A stretch of DNA of 64,000 bases, taken from Cryobacterium sp. (GTDB lineage Bacteria; Actinomycetota; Actinomycetes; Actinomycetales; Microbacteriaceae). The notes beneath the pieces were generated by a model. It had not been told where the DNA came from. It worked only from the letters and a program-made list of their open reading frames with translations, and did not search any database. Positions 33,392-41,975 of the stretch are shown one piece after another. Location of the stretch: NCBI RefSeq assembly GCF_026786305.1, contig NZ_JAJAYI010000037.1:1-64000 (forward strand). The letters run 5' to 3'. Each line of letters begins with the position of its first letter. The first letter of the stretch is position 1. The translations under genes were made by a program, and so were the position numbers.

Positions 33392-35428
33392 ATGAATCCG
33401 GGAGCAACAACCGCGGTCCGCTTGCGTCCTGCCACCGTGTTCAGCCACGAGGGCATCGCCTTCGGCTGTGACTACAATCCCGAGCAGTGGAGCCCAGAGG
33501 TCTGGGTGGAAGATGTAGCCCTCATGCAGGAGGCGGGAGTCGACCTCGTCGCCATCAACATCTTCGGCTGGTCCCAGCTCGAACCGAGCCCGGGGGAGTA
33601 CGACTTCGCCGCCCTCGACGCGATCATCGAGCTGCTGCACGCCGGCGGCATCCGCGTCAACCTGGGCACCGGAACCTCATCGCCCCCGCCGTGGCTGACC
33701 ACGCTGCACCCCGAGATGCTCCCGATGGCCGAGGACGGCACCACCCGATTCCCCGGCGGTCGCCAGGCCTGGTGCTCGAGCTCCGCGGTGTTCCGCGAGC
33801 GCGCCCTCGCCCTGGTCGAGAAGGTCGCCGAACGCTACGGAAGGCACCCGGCCATCGCGCTCTGGCACGTGTCCAACGAACTCGGCTGCCACAATGCCCT
33901 CTGCTACTGCGACGACACCGCGGCCGCCTTCCGCACCTGGCTTCAGGACCGGTACGGCAGCATCGACGCGCTGAACGCCGCTTGGGGCACCTCGTTCTGG
34001 AGCCAGCGCTACGGCCAGTGGAACGAGATCCTCACCCCACGCATCACTCTCTCGAGCCGTAACCCCGGCCAGGTCCTCGACTTCCACCGGTTCAGTTCAG
34101 ACGAACTACTCGAGTACTATCGCCGTGAGACCGCGGTGCTTCGCCGCCTCAGCGCGGTGCCCGTTACCACCAACTTCATGGTGACCACGCACATCAAGAA
34201 TCTCGACTATTGGTCCTGGGCCCCCGAGGTGGACGTGGTCGCCAACGACCACTATCTCGACATCCGCCTGGCCGACCCCACCACCGAACTGGCCTTCGCC
34301 GCGGACCTCACTCGCGGCCTGGCCGGCGGCAAACCCTGGTTGCTCATGGAACACTCCACCGGCGCGGTCAACTGGCAGCCGGTCAACCTGGCCAAGACGC
34401 CGGGCCAGATGGCACGCAATTCCCTCACCCACGTGGCCCGCGGCGCCGACGCGGTCTGCTTCTTCCAATGGCGGGCCTCGCTGCAGGGCTCGGAGAAGTT
34501 CCACTCCGCTCTGTTGCCCCACGCCGGCACCGACACGGTGCTCTGGCGCGACGTGGTCGAACTGGGCGCGGCCATCGACCGGCTGGGAGAGCTCGCGGGC
34601 ACCACCGTCGTGGCGGATGCCGCGATCATCTTCAGCTGGCAGGCACAGTGGGCCGGCGACGGCGAGTCCCGTCCGTCGCACGAGGTGCGCTACCTCGATC
34701 AGGTGCTCACCGCCTACACTGCCCTGCACGAGCTGGGCATCACGGTCGACGTCATTTCCCCCGACGCGGACCTCTCCGGCTACCGCCTTGTCGTGGCCCC
34801 CGCCCTCTACCTGGTCACCGATGGGCAGGCCGCGAACCTCGCCGACTTCGTCGCCGGCGGCGGCCACGCCCTCGTCACCTTCTACAGCGGCATCGTCGAC
34901 GAGGACGACCGAGTGCGCACCGGCGGGTATCCCGGCGCCTTCCGGGACCTGCTCGGCATCACCGTCGAGGAGTTCGCCCCGCTGGCGCCCGGCCGGCAGG
35001 TCACCCTCGACTCCGGTGCCACCGCGAGCCTGTGGGTCGAACGGCTCCGCCCGACCGGAGCGGAGGTGATCGCCAGCTACCTGGACGGCCCGCTTCCCGG
35101 CATCCCGGCCGTCACCCGCAACGGTCACGGCGCCGGCACCGCCTGGTACCTGGCCACCGCTCTCGACGCCGAGGCCCTTCGCGACCAGATGCGCACGATC
35201 GCTCAGCAGGCCAGGGTCACCGCAATCGGCCCGGAGAGCGACGGCACGGTCGAGGTCGTACGCCGGACGAGCGACACCGCCAGCTACCTGTTCATCATCA
35301 ACCACGGCGGCACCGAACTCACCCTGCCGGCAACCGGCCACGACCTCATCACCGGTGATCCGATCGGCCACGTCGTGCGCGTGCCGGCCGGAGCCGTTCG
35401 CGTCATCAGAGAGGACACCGCATCATGA
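33392..35428 (+). CDS. Beta-galactosidase, glycoside hydrolase family 42
   Basis: A 678-residue GH42 enzyme. The N-terminal TIM barrel starts GCDYNPEQW and contains the acid/base Glu163 (WHVSNELGCH) and the nucleophile Glu320 (LLMEHSTGAVNWQ); the cysteine-containing CHNALCYCDD loop is the family's zinc site. A trimerisation domain (about 400-600) and a C-terminal beta domain follow. No signal peptide, so it acts on imported galactosides in the cytoplasm. ATG at 33392 with GGGAG upstream. Its stop overlaps the first permease (ATGA), making it the first gene of the operon. Confidence 0.95.
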   Translation: MNPGATTAVRLRPATVFSHEGIAFGCDYNPEQWSPEVWVEDVALMQEAGVDLVAINIFGWSQLEPSPGEYDFAALDAIIELLHAGGIRVNLGTGTSSPPPWLTTLHPEMLPMAEDGTTRFPGGRQAWCSSSAVFRERALALVEKVAERYGRHPAIALWHVSNELGCHNALCYCDDTAAAFRTWLQDRYGSIDALNAAWGTSFWSQRYGQWNEILTPRITLSSRNPGQVLDFHRFSSDELLEYYRRETAVLRRLSAVPVTTNFMVTTHIKNLDYWSWAPEVDVVANDHYLDIRLADPTTELAFAADLTRGLAGGKPWLLMEHSTGAVNWQPVNLAKTPGQMARNSLTHVARGADAVCFFQWRASLQGSEKFHSALLPHAGTDTVLWRDVVELGAAIDRLGELAGTTVVADAAIIFSWQAQWAGDGESRPSHEVRYLDQVLTAYTALHELGITVDVISPDADLSGYRLVVAPALYLVTDGQAANLADFVAGGGHALVTFYSGIVDEDDRVRTGGYPGAFRDLLGITVEEFAPLAPGRQVTLDSGATASLWVERLRPTGAEVIASYLDGPLPGIPAVTRNGHGAGTAWYLATALDAEALRDQMRTIAQQARVTAIGPESDGTVEVVRRTSDTASYLFIINHGGTELTLPATGHDLITGDPIGHVVRVPAGAVRVIREDTAS

Positions 35429-36375
35429 GCGCATCAGCCGCTTTGTCCCCGGATGCCCAGGGCAGTGCAGCCCGGGTATCCAGGACCAAGAAGCCACGCG
35501 CGTCGAAGGTGCGGGTGCAGCACAAAGGGGCGATCCTCGCCTTCGTGCTCCCGTTCGGCATCCTGTTCGGACTGTTCTACCTTGTGCCGATCGGCTACGC
35601 GGTCTACGAATCCCTCCTGGTGATCAAGCGCGAGGGCACCTTCGGCGCGGCCACCGAGGTGTTCGGTGGCTTCACCCAGTACATCCTGGTCTTCCAGAAC
35701 GGGCCCTTCTGGCAGTCGATCGGCCGAGTACTGATGTTCGGCGTCGTACAGGTGCCGGTCATGCTCGGCCTGGCGTTGCTGTTCGCGCTGCTGCTCGACT
35801 CACCGCTGCTGCGCGGCAAGCGCTTCTTCAGGCTCGCCTTCTTCGTACCGTATGCCGTGCCGGGTGTCATCGCGGCAATCATGTGGGGATACCTCTACTC
35901 GCCCAACCTGTCGCCGTTTCGCGCCGTCACCGAGAATATCAACTTTCTCTCGGCAGACCTGGTGCTGTGGTCGATCGCCAACGTCGTCACCTGGGTCTAC
36001 GTGGGCTACAACATGCTCATCATCTACTCGGCTCTGCTGGCTATCCCCACGGAACTCTACGAGGCAGCCCGCCTCGACGGGGCAGGCCAGTTGCGGATCG
36101 CCTGGTCGGTCAAGATCCCGCTGATCATGCCCGCGATCGTGCTCACCGCGATCTTCTCCATCATCGGCACCCTGCAACTGCTCGCCGAACCGCAGGTGTT
36201 CCGCAGCTTCAGCTCCGCGGTGACCAGCACGTTCACCCCGAACCTGACGGTTTACTCGACCTCATCCATCCCGAACTTCAATCTCGCGGCCGCGTTCTCC
36301 GTCGTGCTGGCCCTGGCCACGTTCATCCTCTCCTTCACGTTCCTGAAGTTCACCCAGCGGAAGGAAACCACGTGA
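35425..36375 (+). CDS. Carbohydrate ABC transporter permease, MalF-type
   Basis: A 316-residue binding-protein-dependent transport permease with six transmembrane segments (first at about residues 38-58) and the cytoplasmic EAA loop in YEAARLDGAGQLRIAWSVKIPLIMP, where the ATPase docks. A basic N-terminus of about 30 residues precedes the first helix. It starts inside the stop of the beta-galactosidase gene and ends overlapping the next permease (GTGA), so the operon is tightly coupled. The likely cargo is a galactoside, from the flanking hydrolases. Confidence 0.94.
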   Translation: MSASAALSPDAQGSAARVSRTKKPRASKVRVQHKGAILAFVLPFGILFGLFYLVPIGYAVYESLLVIKREGTFGAATEVFGGFTQYILVFQNGPFWQSIGRVLMFGVVQVPVMLGLALLFALLLDSPLLRGKRFFRLAFFVPYAVPGVIAAIMWGYLYSPNLSPFRAVTENINFLSADLVLWSIANVVTWVYVGYNMLIIYSALLAIPTELYEAARLDGAGQLRIAWSVKIPLIMPAIVLTAIFSIIGTLQLLAEPQVFRSFSSAVTSTFTPNLTVYSTSSIPNFNLAAAFSVVLALATFILSFTFLKFTQRKETT

Positions 36376-37295
36376 GCGCCATGAAGACCGACTCAGAGCG
36401 CCCGGCGCGCAGGGTCCGCCCGGTGCAATCGAAGAACCCGCACGCCCCGCGGGCCCCGCGCGAGAGCCCGCTGGCCCGCGGGGGTGCCCTGATCGTGATG
36501 GGCGTCTTCACCCTCTACTTCCTGGTGCCGATCTGGTGGCTCCTGGTCGCGGCGTCGAAGAGCCGCTCACAGTTCACCACCACGAACCCGCTCTGGTTCG
36601 CCGACTTCTCGTTGTTCGAGAACATCGGCAACCTGGTGGCCTACCGCGACGGCGTCTACCTCAAGTGGATGCTCAACAGTGCCCTCTATGCCGGCGGCGG
36701 TGCCCTCATCGGCACCATCATCGCCGGAATGTGCGGCTACGCCCTGGCCAAGTACAACTTCCCCGGCCGCGAACTCATCTTCAACGTTGTCCTCGGCGGG
36801 GTGCTCGTGCCCGCCACGGCCCTCGCGCTGCCTCTCTTTCTGATCTTCTCGCAGATCAGCCTCACCAACACGTTCTGGTCGGTGTTCCTGCCGAGTCTGG
36901 TCAGCCCGTTCGGGGTCTACCTGGCCCGCATCTACGCCTCGGCGAGTGTGCCTGACGAGTTGATCGAGGCCGCTCGTCTCGACGGCGCCGGCGAGGTGCG
37001 CACCTTCTTCACCGTCTCGGTGCGGATGATGGTGCCCGCCCTGGTCACGGTCTTCCTGTTTCAATTCGTCGCCATCTGGAACAACTTCTTCCTGCCGTTG
37101 ATCATGCTCCGCGACGAGACCCTGTTCCCGGTGACGCTCGGGCTCTACGCCTGGAACTCGCAGGTCAACCAGATCCCCGTGCTGCGCGACTACGTACTGA
37201 TCGGCGCCCTGCTTTCGATCATCCCCCTCATCATCATCTTCCTTCTTCTCCAGCGCTTCTGGCGAAACGGCCTCAGCGCCGGTTCGGTCAAGTAG
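36372..37295 (+). CDS. Carbohydrate ABC transporter permease, MalG-type
   Basis: A 307-residue permease, partner of the preceding one. It has six membrane segments and the EAA motif IEAARLDGAGEVRTFFTVSVRMMVPAL. I use the GTG at 36372, whose GTGA overlaps the upstream stop and which has AAGGAA-type spacing; an ATG at 36381 is the alternative. The longer open frame that begins at 35355 reads through the first permease in another phase and is not real. The N-terminal 45 residues are basic and Pro-rich. Confidence 0.94.
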   Translation: MSAMKTDSERPARRVRPVQSKNPHAPRAPRESPLARGGALIVMGVFTLYFLVPIWWLLVAASKSRSQFTTTNPLWFADFSLFENIGNLVAYRDGVYLKWMLNSALYAGGGALIGTIIAGMCGYALAKYNFPGRELIFNVVLGGVLVPATALALPLFLIFSQISLTNTFWSVFLPSLVSPFGVYLARIYASASVPDELIEAARLDGAGEVRTFFTVSVRMMVPALVTVFLFQFVAIWNNFFLPLIMLRDETLFPVTLGLYAWNSQVNQIPVLRDYVLIGALLSIIPLIIIFLLLQRFWRNGLSAGSVK

Positions 37296-37383
37296 TGCCC
37301 CACGCCGCACCTCCCGTTTTGCCCGCACCAGCCGTCTGGACAGCCCAGGCGGATTCCCTTCACCAAGAGAGAAGAAAAACAGA

Positions 37384-38715
37384 ATGCACATGAAGAGAAG
37401 AGCAGTCGCCGTCGCCTTGCTCACGGCGGCCACCGTCGCCCTCACCGGCTGCGCCACCGCCAGCTCCCCCGACGGCACCGCGTCAGCCGACGCGTGTGCC
37501 CCCTCCACGGGCAAGGTCGACCTGACCTTCACCACCTGGATCCCGGGCGTGGAAGAAACCGTCGCCGTGTGGAACAAGGCCAACCCCGACATCCAGGTCA
37601 AAGTCCAGACCGGCCCGAACGGCAACGGCGGCACGTACCAGAACTTCTTCAACCAGCTCAAGGCCGGCAACGCGCCCGACCTGGGCCAGATTGAGTACGA
37701 CGCCCTGCCGAACTTCCGCGTGCAGGACGGACTGACCAATCTGGCCGCCTGCGACGGCGTGCTCGACGCGAAGAGCGACTTCGTCGACTGGACCTGGGGA
37801 CAGGTCAACTTCGGCGAGGACAAGTCGGTCTACGCCATCCCGCAGGACGCCGGCCCCATGGCCATGTTCTACCGTGCCGATCTGTTCAAGGCCAACAACA
37901 TCGCGATTCCGACCACGTGGGCGGAATTCGCCACCGCGGCCGAGCAGGTGCGCGCCACTGGTGGGTACATCACCAACTTCTCCCAGAGTGACATCAACCA
38001 GTTCGCCGGATTTGTCTGGCAGGCCGGCGGCGAGTGGTTCAAGAACGACGGCGACAACTGGACCGTCGACCTGACGGACCCGACCACAACCAAGGTCGCC
38101 GCCTACTGGCAGGACCTGATCGACCGGGACCTCGTGTCGACGAACCCGCCGTGGACTGATGAGTGGAACAACGCCTACAACTCCGGCAGCAACTGGACCT
38201 GGAACTCCGCAGCCTGGGGTGCCAACTCCATCGCCAGCGGCGCCCCGGACACGGCGGGCAAGTGGGCCGTCGCCCAGTCCCCGCAGTGGAAAGCCGGCGA
38301 CAAGGCCAGCGGCAACTGGGGTGGTTCATCGACCGCGGTCTTCAAGGGTTCCAAGCACCCCTACGAAGCCGCGAAGTTCGCCCTGTGGCTGAACACCTCC
38401 GACGAGGCGCTCACCATGCTGAACAAGTCCGCCAACCTCTACCCGGCGGCCAAGTCCGGCCTCGAACTGCCTGCGCTCAAGGCAGGCGTGCCGTTCTACG
38501 GCGACCAGGCGATCTACGACGAGTTCGCCATCGCATCCGCCCAGGTCTCCCCGAACTTCGTCTGGGGCCCGACCATGACCCAGACCTACAATGATGTCTC
38601 GGATGGCTTCAAGGCTGCGGTCAGCGGCAAGGGAACCCTCTCCGAGGCGTTGAAAGTCGGCCAGACCAACACGATCGCGGCCATGACGGCGCAGTCGATC
38701 CCGGTCAACAAGTAG
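37384..38715 (+). CDS. Extracellular sugar-binding lipoprotein of the galactoside ABC system
   Basis: A 443-residue solute-binding protein of the MalE-like family 1. The N-terminus is a lipoprotein signal with lipobox ALTGC and acylated Cys23; the mature part begins with a linker and the first strand VDLTFTTWIPG. Many surface-exposed aromatic residues (WTWGQV, FVWQAGGEW, WTWNSAAWG) suit oligosaccharide stacking. It delivers galactosides to the two permeases encoded just upstream. The predicted start is the ATG at 37384, with an alternative at 37390. No ATPase gene follows. Confidence 0.94.
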   Translation: MHMKRRAVAVALLTAATVALTGCATASSPDGTASADACAPSTGKVDLTFTTWIPGVEETVAVWNKANPDIQVKVQTGPNGNGGTYQNFFNQLKAGNAPDLGQIEYDALPNFRVQDGLTNLAACDGVLDAKSDFVDWTWGQVNFGEDKSVYAIPQDAGPMAMFYRADLFKANNIAIPTTWAEFATAAEQVRATGGYITNFSQSDINQFAGFVWQAGGEWFKNDGDNWTVDLTDPTTTKVAAYWQDLIDRDLVSTNPPWTDEWNNAYNSGSNWTWNSAAWGANSIASGAPDTAGKWAVAQSPQWKAGDKASGNWGGSSTAVFKGSKHPYEAAKFALWLNTSDEALTMLNKSANLYPAAKSGLELPALKAGVPFYGDQAIYDEFAIASAQVSPNFVWGPTMTQTYNDVSDGFKAAVSGKGTLSEALKVGQTNTIAAMTAQSIPVNK

Positions 38716-38730
38716 TCGAAAAAGTAAGTC

Positions 38731-38787
38731 GGTCACCGGGTGGCCGGTCGCAGTGACCAGCCACCCGTTCCACCCGTTCCACCCGTT
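38731..38787 (+). repeat. Overlapping hairpins and 9-bp tandem repeat after the binding-protein gene
   Basis: Two mutually exclusive stems are possible: GGTCAC with GTGACC (38731-38758) and CGGGTGGC with GCCACCCG (38737-38767). Three perfect copies of CCACCCGTT follow at 38761-38787. Stems after binding-protein genes commonly stabilise the upstream mRNA; here they could lower expression of the following alpha-galactosidase. Confidence 0.65.
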
Positions 38788-38819
38788 CACGCAGTGACAA
38801 CCAGTTAGCAGCAGATCAC

Positions 38820-40964
38820 GTGAGTTCTCCCGTCCGGACAACAACCGCCTCGGGTGTCCCGTCGATGGTCCACCACCTCCGTGCCGCGGGTACCAGTTTC
38901 GTACTGGACGCCCGCGGCACGGGCGTTCCCGTCGTGGTGCACTGGGGTGCCGACCTCGGTGCGCTCTCCATCACCGACCTGACCGCGCTGGCCGATTCGG
39001 CCGTGCCGGCCATCCCGCCGAGCTCGGTCGACATCCCCCTCCGCCTGTCCTTGCTCCCGACTGCCCGCGAGGGCTGGAGCGGCCGGCCCGGAATCACCGG
39101 ATTCCGCTCGGGCGGCACCACCGCCGCGCTCGACCTCCGTCTCACCGAGGTGAGCTCCGCCGGCCCGCTCACTCTGGCCCTCCTACTGACGGATGCCGCC
39201 TTCGGCCTGAATCTGTGCACCGATCTTGAACTGTCCGTGCAGGGCGTGCTGCGGCTGCGCCACACCCTCACCAACACCGCGAACTCGGCCTTTGAACTCG
39301 GCTCGCTCGACGTCACCCTACCGGTGCCGGACCGCGCCGCCGAGATCCTCGACTTCACCGGGCTCTGGAGCCACGAGCGCCGCCCGCAGCGCAGTACCCT
39401 CGGCCACGGCGTCTGGAGTCGCGAGTCACGGCACGGCCGCCCGGGCCACGACGACGCGTTCCTGACCGTTGCCGGCAGCATTGGCTTCGGCTTCCGTGCC
39501 GGCGAGGTGTGGGCCACCCATCTGGCCTGGAGCGGCGACAAACGGTCCTGGGCCGAAAAAAGCTCGCTCGGCGCGTCCACCGTCGGCAGCGGCGAGCTCC
39601 TCGCCCCGGGCGAACTCAGCCTGGCGGCGGGAGAGAGCTACGCCTCCCCGTGGACCGTGGCGGTGTACTCGAACGCCGGGCTCGACGGACTCTCAGCGAG
39701 GCTGCACCCGTGGATCCGCTCCTGGCCTGCCCCCGCCCCACGGTCTCGCCCGGTCGTACTGAACACCTGGGAGGCGGTCTACTTCGACCACGACCTACCC
39801 ACGCTGATCCGGCTCGCCGACGTGGCCGCGCGGGTCGGCGTCGAACGGTTCGTGCTCGACGACGGCTGGTTCACCGGCCGATCCGACGACCGGCGCGCGC
39901 TCGGCGACTGGTTCGTCGATTCAGAAGGGTGGCCGGATGGGCTGCACCCGCTGATCGACCACGTGCGCGACGCCGGCCTCGACTTCGGCCTCTGGGTCGA
40001 ACCTGAAATGGTGAGCCTTGATTCCGACCTGGCCAGGCAGCATCCGGACTGGGTCCTCGGGCCAGACGGCGCACCGACCTGGCGGTTCCAGAGGGTGCTC
40101 GACCTCGACAACCCGGATGCCTTCGCCTGGCTGCTCGCGCGGCTCCACGCCCTGCTCACCGAGTACCCGATCAGCTACCTTAAGTGGGACCACAATCGCG
40201 ACCTGCTGGCCGGCTCCGCACACCGGCAGACGGCTTCCCTCTACCGCCTCATCGACGCCGTGCGGGAGTCGCATCCCGGAGTGGAGATCGAATCCTGCGC
40301 ATCGGGCGGCGCCAGGATCGACCTCGGCATCCTCAGCCGGGTCGACCGGGTCTGGACCAGCGACACCAACGACCCGCTCGAACGACAGGCGATCCAGCGC
40401 TACACGGGCGTGCTCGTGCCGCCCGAATACCTGGGCGGGCACCTCGGCGCAGCGACCGCGCACACCACCGGACGCACCGCCGACCTCGGCTTCCGGCTCG
40501 CCACCGCGCTCTTCGGCAGCGCCGGGATCGAATGGGACCTAACCCAGGCGAGCGAGGCCGAGCTGGCTTCGATCGCGGAGTGGGTCGGCCGGTACAAGGC
40601 GCTCCGGCCGCTGCTGCACTCCGGTACTGTTGTGCGGGCCGACCCGAGCGATCCCGCACTTGAGCTGCACGGAGTTGTGTCGGCCGACCGCGCCGCGGCC
40701 GTGTTCGCCTACGTCGCCTTGGCTGCTCCCCTCGCAGCCCTGCCCGCGCCGATCCGATTCCCCGGCCTTGACCCCGAACGGAGCTACCGGGTGACTCCGC
40801 TCGCGCTCGGCGGCGCCCCCCGCACCGTGCAGGATGCGCCGCCCGGCTGGCTGGGCGGCGGCGGCATCACCCTGCCCGGTTCAGTGCTCGCCCTCGTCGG
40901 GCTGCCAGCGCCGCTACTCTCCCCGGAGCAGGCCGCGATCTACACGGTCGACGCGGAGCCGTAG
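38820..40964 (+). CDS. Alpha-galactosidase, glycoside hydrolase family 36
   Basis: A 714-residue GH36 enzyme. The N-terminal beta-sandwich covers roughly residues 1-300. The catalytic barrel begins NTWEAVYFDHD; it contains the VLDDGWF segment, the nucleophile Asp457 in LKWDHNRD, the ESCASGGARIDLG signature, and the acid/base Asp515 in WTSDTND. A small C-terminal beta domain follows. It removes alpha-galactosyl residues from raffinose-type or galactomannan oligosaccharides. GTG start at 38820; an ATG at 38865 is less likely. It is the last gene of the galactoside operon and, lacking a signal peptide, acts inside the cell. Confidence 0.95.
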   Translation: MSSPVRTTTASGVPSMVHHLRAAGTSFVLDARGTGVPVVVHWGADLGALSITDLTALADSAVPAIPPSSVDIPLRLSLLPTAREGWSGRPGITGFRSGGTTAALDLRLTEVSSAGPLTLALLLTDAAFGLNLCTDLELSVQGVLRLRHTLTNTANSAFELGSLDVTLPVPDRAAEILDFTGLWSHERRPQRSTLGHGVWSRESRHGRPGHDDAFLTVAGSIGFGFRAGEVWATHLAWSGDKRSWAEKSSLGASTVGSGELLAPGELSLAAGESYASPWTVAVYSNAGLDGLSARLHPWIRSWPAPAPRSRPVVLNTWEAVYFDHDLPTLIRLADVAARVGVERFVLDDGWFTGRSDDRRALGDWFVDSEGWPDGLHPLIDHVRDAGLDFGLWVEPEMVSLDSDLARQHPDWVLGPDGAPTWRFQRVLDLDNPDAFAWLLARLHALLTEYPISYLKWDHNRDLLAGSAHRQTASLYRLIDAVRESHPGVEIESCASGGARIDLGILSRVDRVWTSDTNDPLERQAIQRYTGVLVPPEYLGGHLGAATAHTTGRTADLGFRLATALFGSAGIEWDLTQASEAELASIAEWVGRYKALRPLLHSGTVVRADPSDPALELHGVVSADRAAAVFAYVALAAPLAALPAPIRFPGLDPERSYRVTPLALGGAPRTVQDAPPGWLGGGGITLPGSVLALVGLPAPLLSPEQAAIYTVDAEP

Positions 40965-40995
40965 CGGCAGTAGCAGCAGTAGTGGCAGTAGCGGC
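40961..40995 (+). repeat. Low-complexity GGCAGTAGC repeat
   Basis: Imperfect copies of a GYAGYAGNGGC-like unit directly after the alpha-galactosidase stop, in the 96-base gap to the convergent permease gene. A simple-sequence slippage product; no function evident. Confidence 0.6.
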
Positions 40996-41060
40996 GCGAC
41001 TCGCCCCTCCCCGCCAGCCCTGTCCGTGACTCCCGCTATTTGCCGGGCCGACCGGCGGTG

Positions 41061-41975
41061 CTAGCCCTTCTCAGAGCCTTCCGTCGTGTTGGTGAGTCGC
41101 TTCTGGAATACGAAGAACATGATCGCGACCGGGATGGTCATCAGCACGGCGGCCGCCATCTTGAGGGGATACTCGTTGCCTGAGCCGAGCTGGCCGGAGA
41201 ACAGCGACGCGATACCCGTCGTCAGGGTGTTCGTCTCCGGACTCTGCCGCGACACGATGAAGTGGCCGAACTCGTTCCATGAGCCCTGAAAGCTCAGAAT
41301 GAACAGGGTCACCAGGGCCGGCCTGGCCATGGGCAGCACGATCGTCCAGAAGGTGCGGAAGACGCCGGCTCCGTCGAGGCGGGCCGCTTCCTCCACGCCG
41401 CTCGGGATGGACTCGAAGAACTGCTTCATAATGAAGATCCCGGCCGCATCGACGAGCAGCGGCACGATCATGCCCGCGTAGCTGTCGTACATGCCGAACT
41501 GCTTGAGGATGAGGAAGCGCGGGATGAGAAGCACGACCCCGGGGACGGCCATCACCGCGACGAGGGCTGCGAAGATGAGTCCGCGGCCGCGGAACCGCAG
41601 TCGGCTCAGCGCGTAACCGGCGAGGGAGTCGAAGAACACCCGGCCGAGAGTGATCGTGATGGTCACGAAGACCGTGTTCATGGTCCACAGCGGCAGCGGC
41701 ACGTCCGTGAACAGCCGTTCGAACGAGGCGAACGACCACGTCTGCGGGATCAGTCGGAGCGGGTCGTTGGTGGCCTCATCGTCGCTCTTGAACGCCGAGG
41801 ACACTGTTATCAGGAACGGGTAGATGTAGACCAGGGCGAGCACGCTGAGCATCAGGTAGCTGAGTCCCGCGCCGGTGCGGAGCCGCCAGCTGATCGATCG
41901 TTTACGCGGTCTGGGTGAGGGCGTCGACTCAGGGGCAACGGCAGCCGGGGCGTGCGGGGTGGTCACGGCGTTCAT
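41061..41975 (-). CDS. Carbohydrate ABC transporter permease, MalG-type (second sugar locus)
   Basis: A 304-residue permease with an N-terminal Pro/Ala-rich cytoplasmic tail (about 35 residues), six membrane segments and the EAA motif VEEAARLDGAGVFRTFWTIVLPMARPAL. The ATG at 41975 overlaps the stop of the partner permease (ATGA); the longer frame to 42563 is out of register with that gene and is discarded. It ends the minus-strand operon that starts with the LacI gene at 45619. The two sugar loci converge here. The cargo is unknown, possibly alpha-glucan oligosaccharides. Confidence 0.93.
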   Translation of the reverse strand: MNAVTTPHAPAAVAPESTPSPRPRKRSISWRLRTGAGLSYLMLSVLALVYIYPFLITVSSAFKSDDEATNDPLRLIPQTWSFASFERLFTDVPLPLWTMNTVFVTITITLGRVFFDSLAGYALSRLRFRGRGLIFAALVAVMAVPGVVLLIPRFLILKQFGMYDSYAGMIVPLLVDAAGIFIMKQFFESIPSGVEEAARLDGAGVFRTFWTIVLPMARPALVTLFILSFQGSWNEFGHFIVSRQSPETNTLTTGIASLFSGQLGSGNEYPLKMAAAVLMTIPVAIMFFVFQKRLTNTTEGSEKG

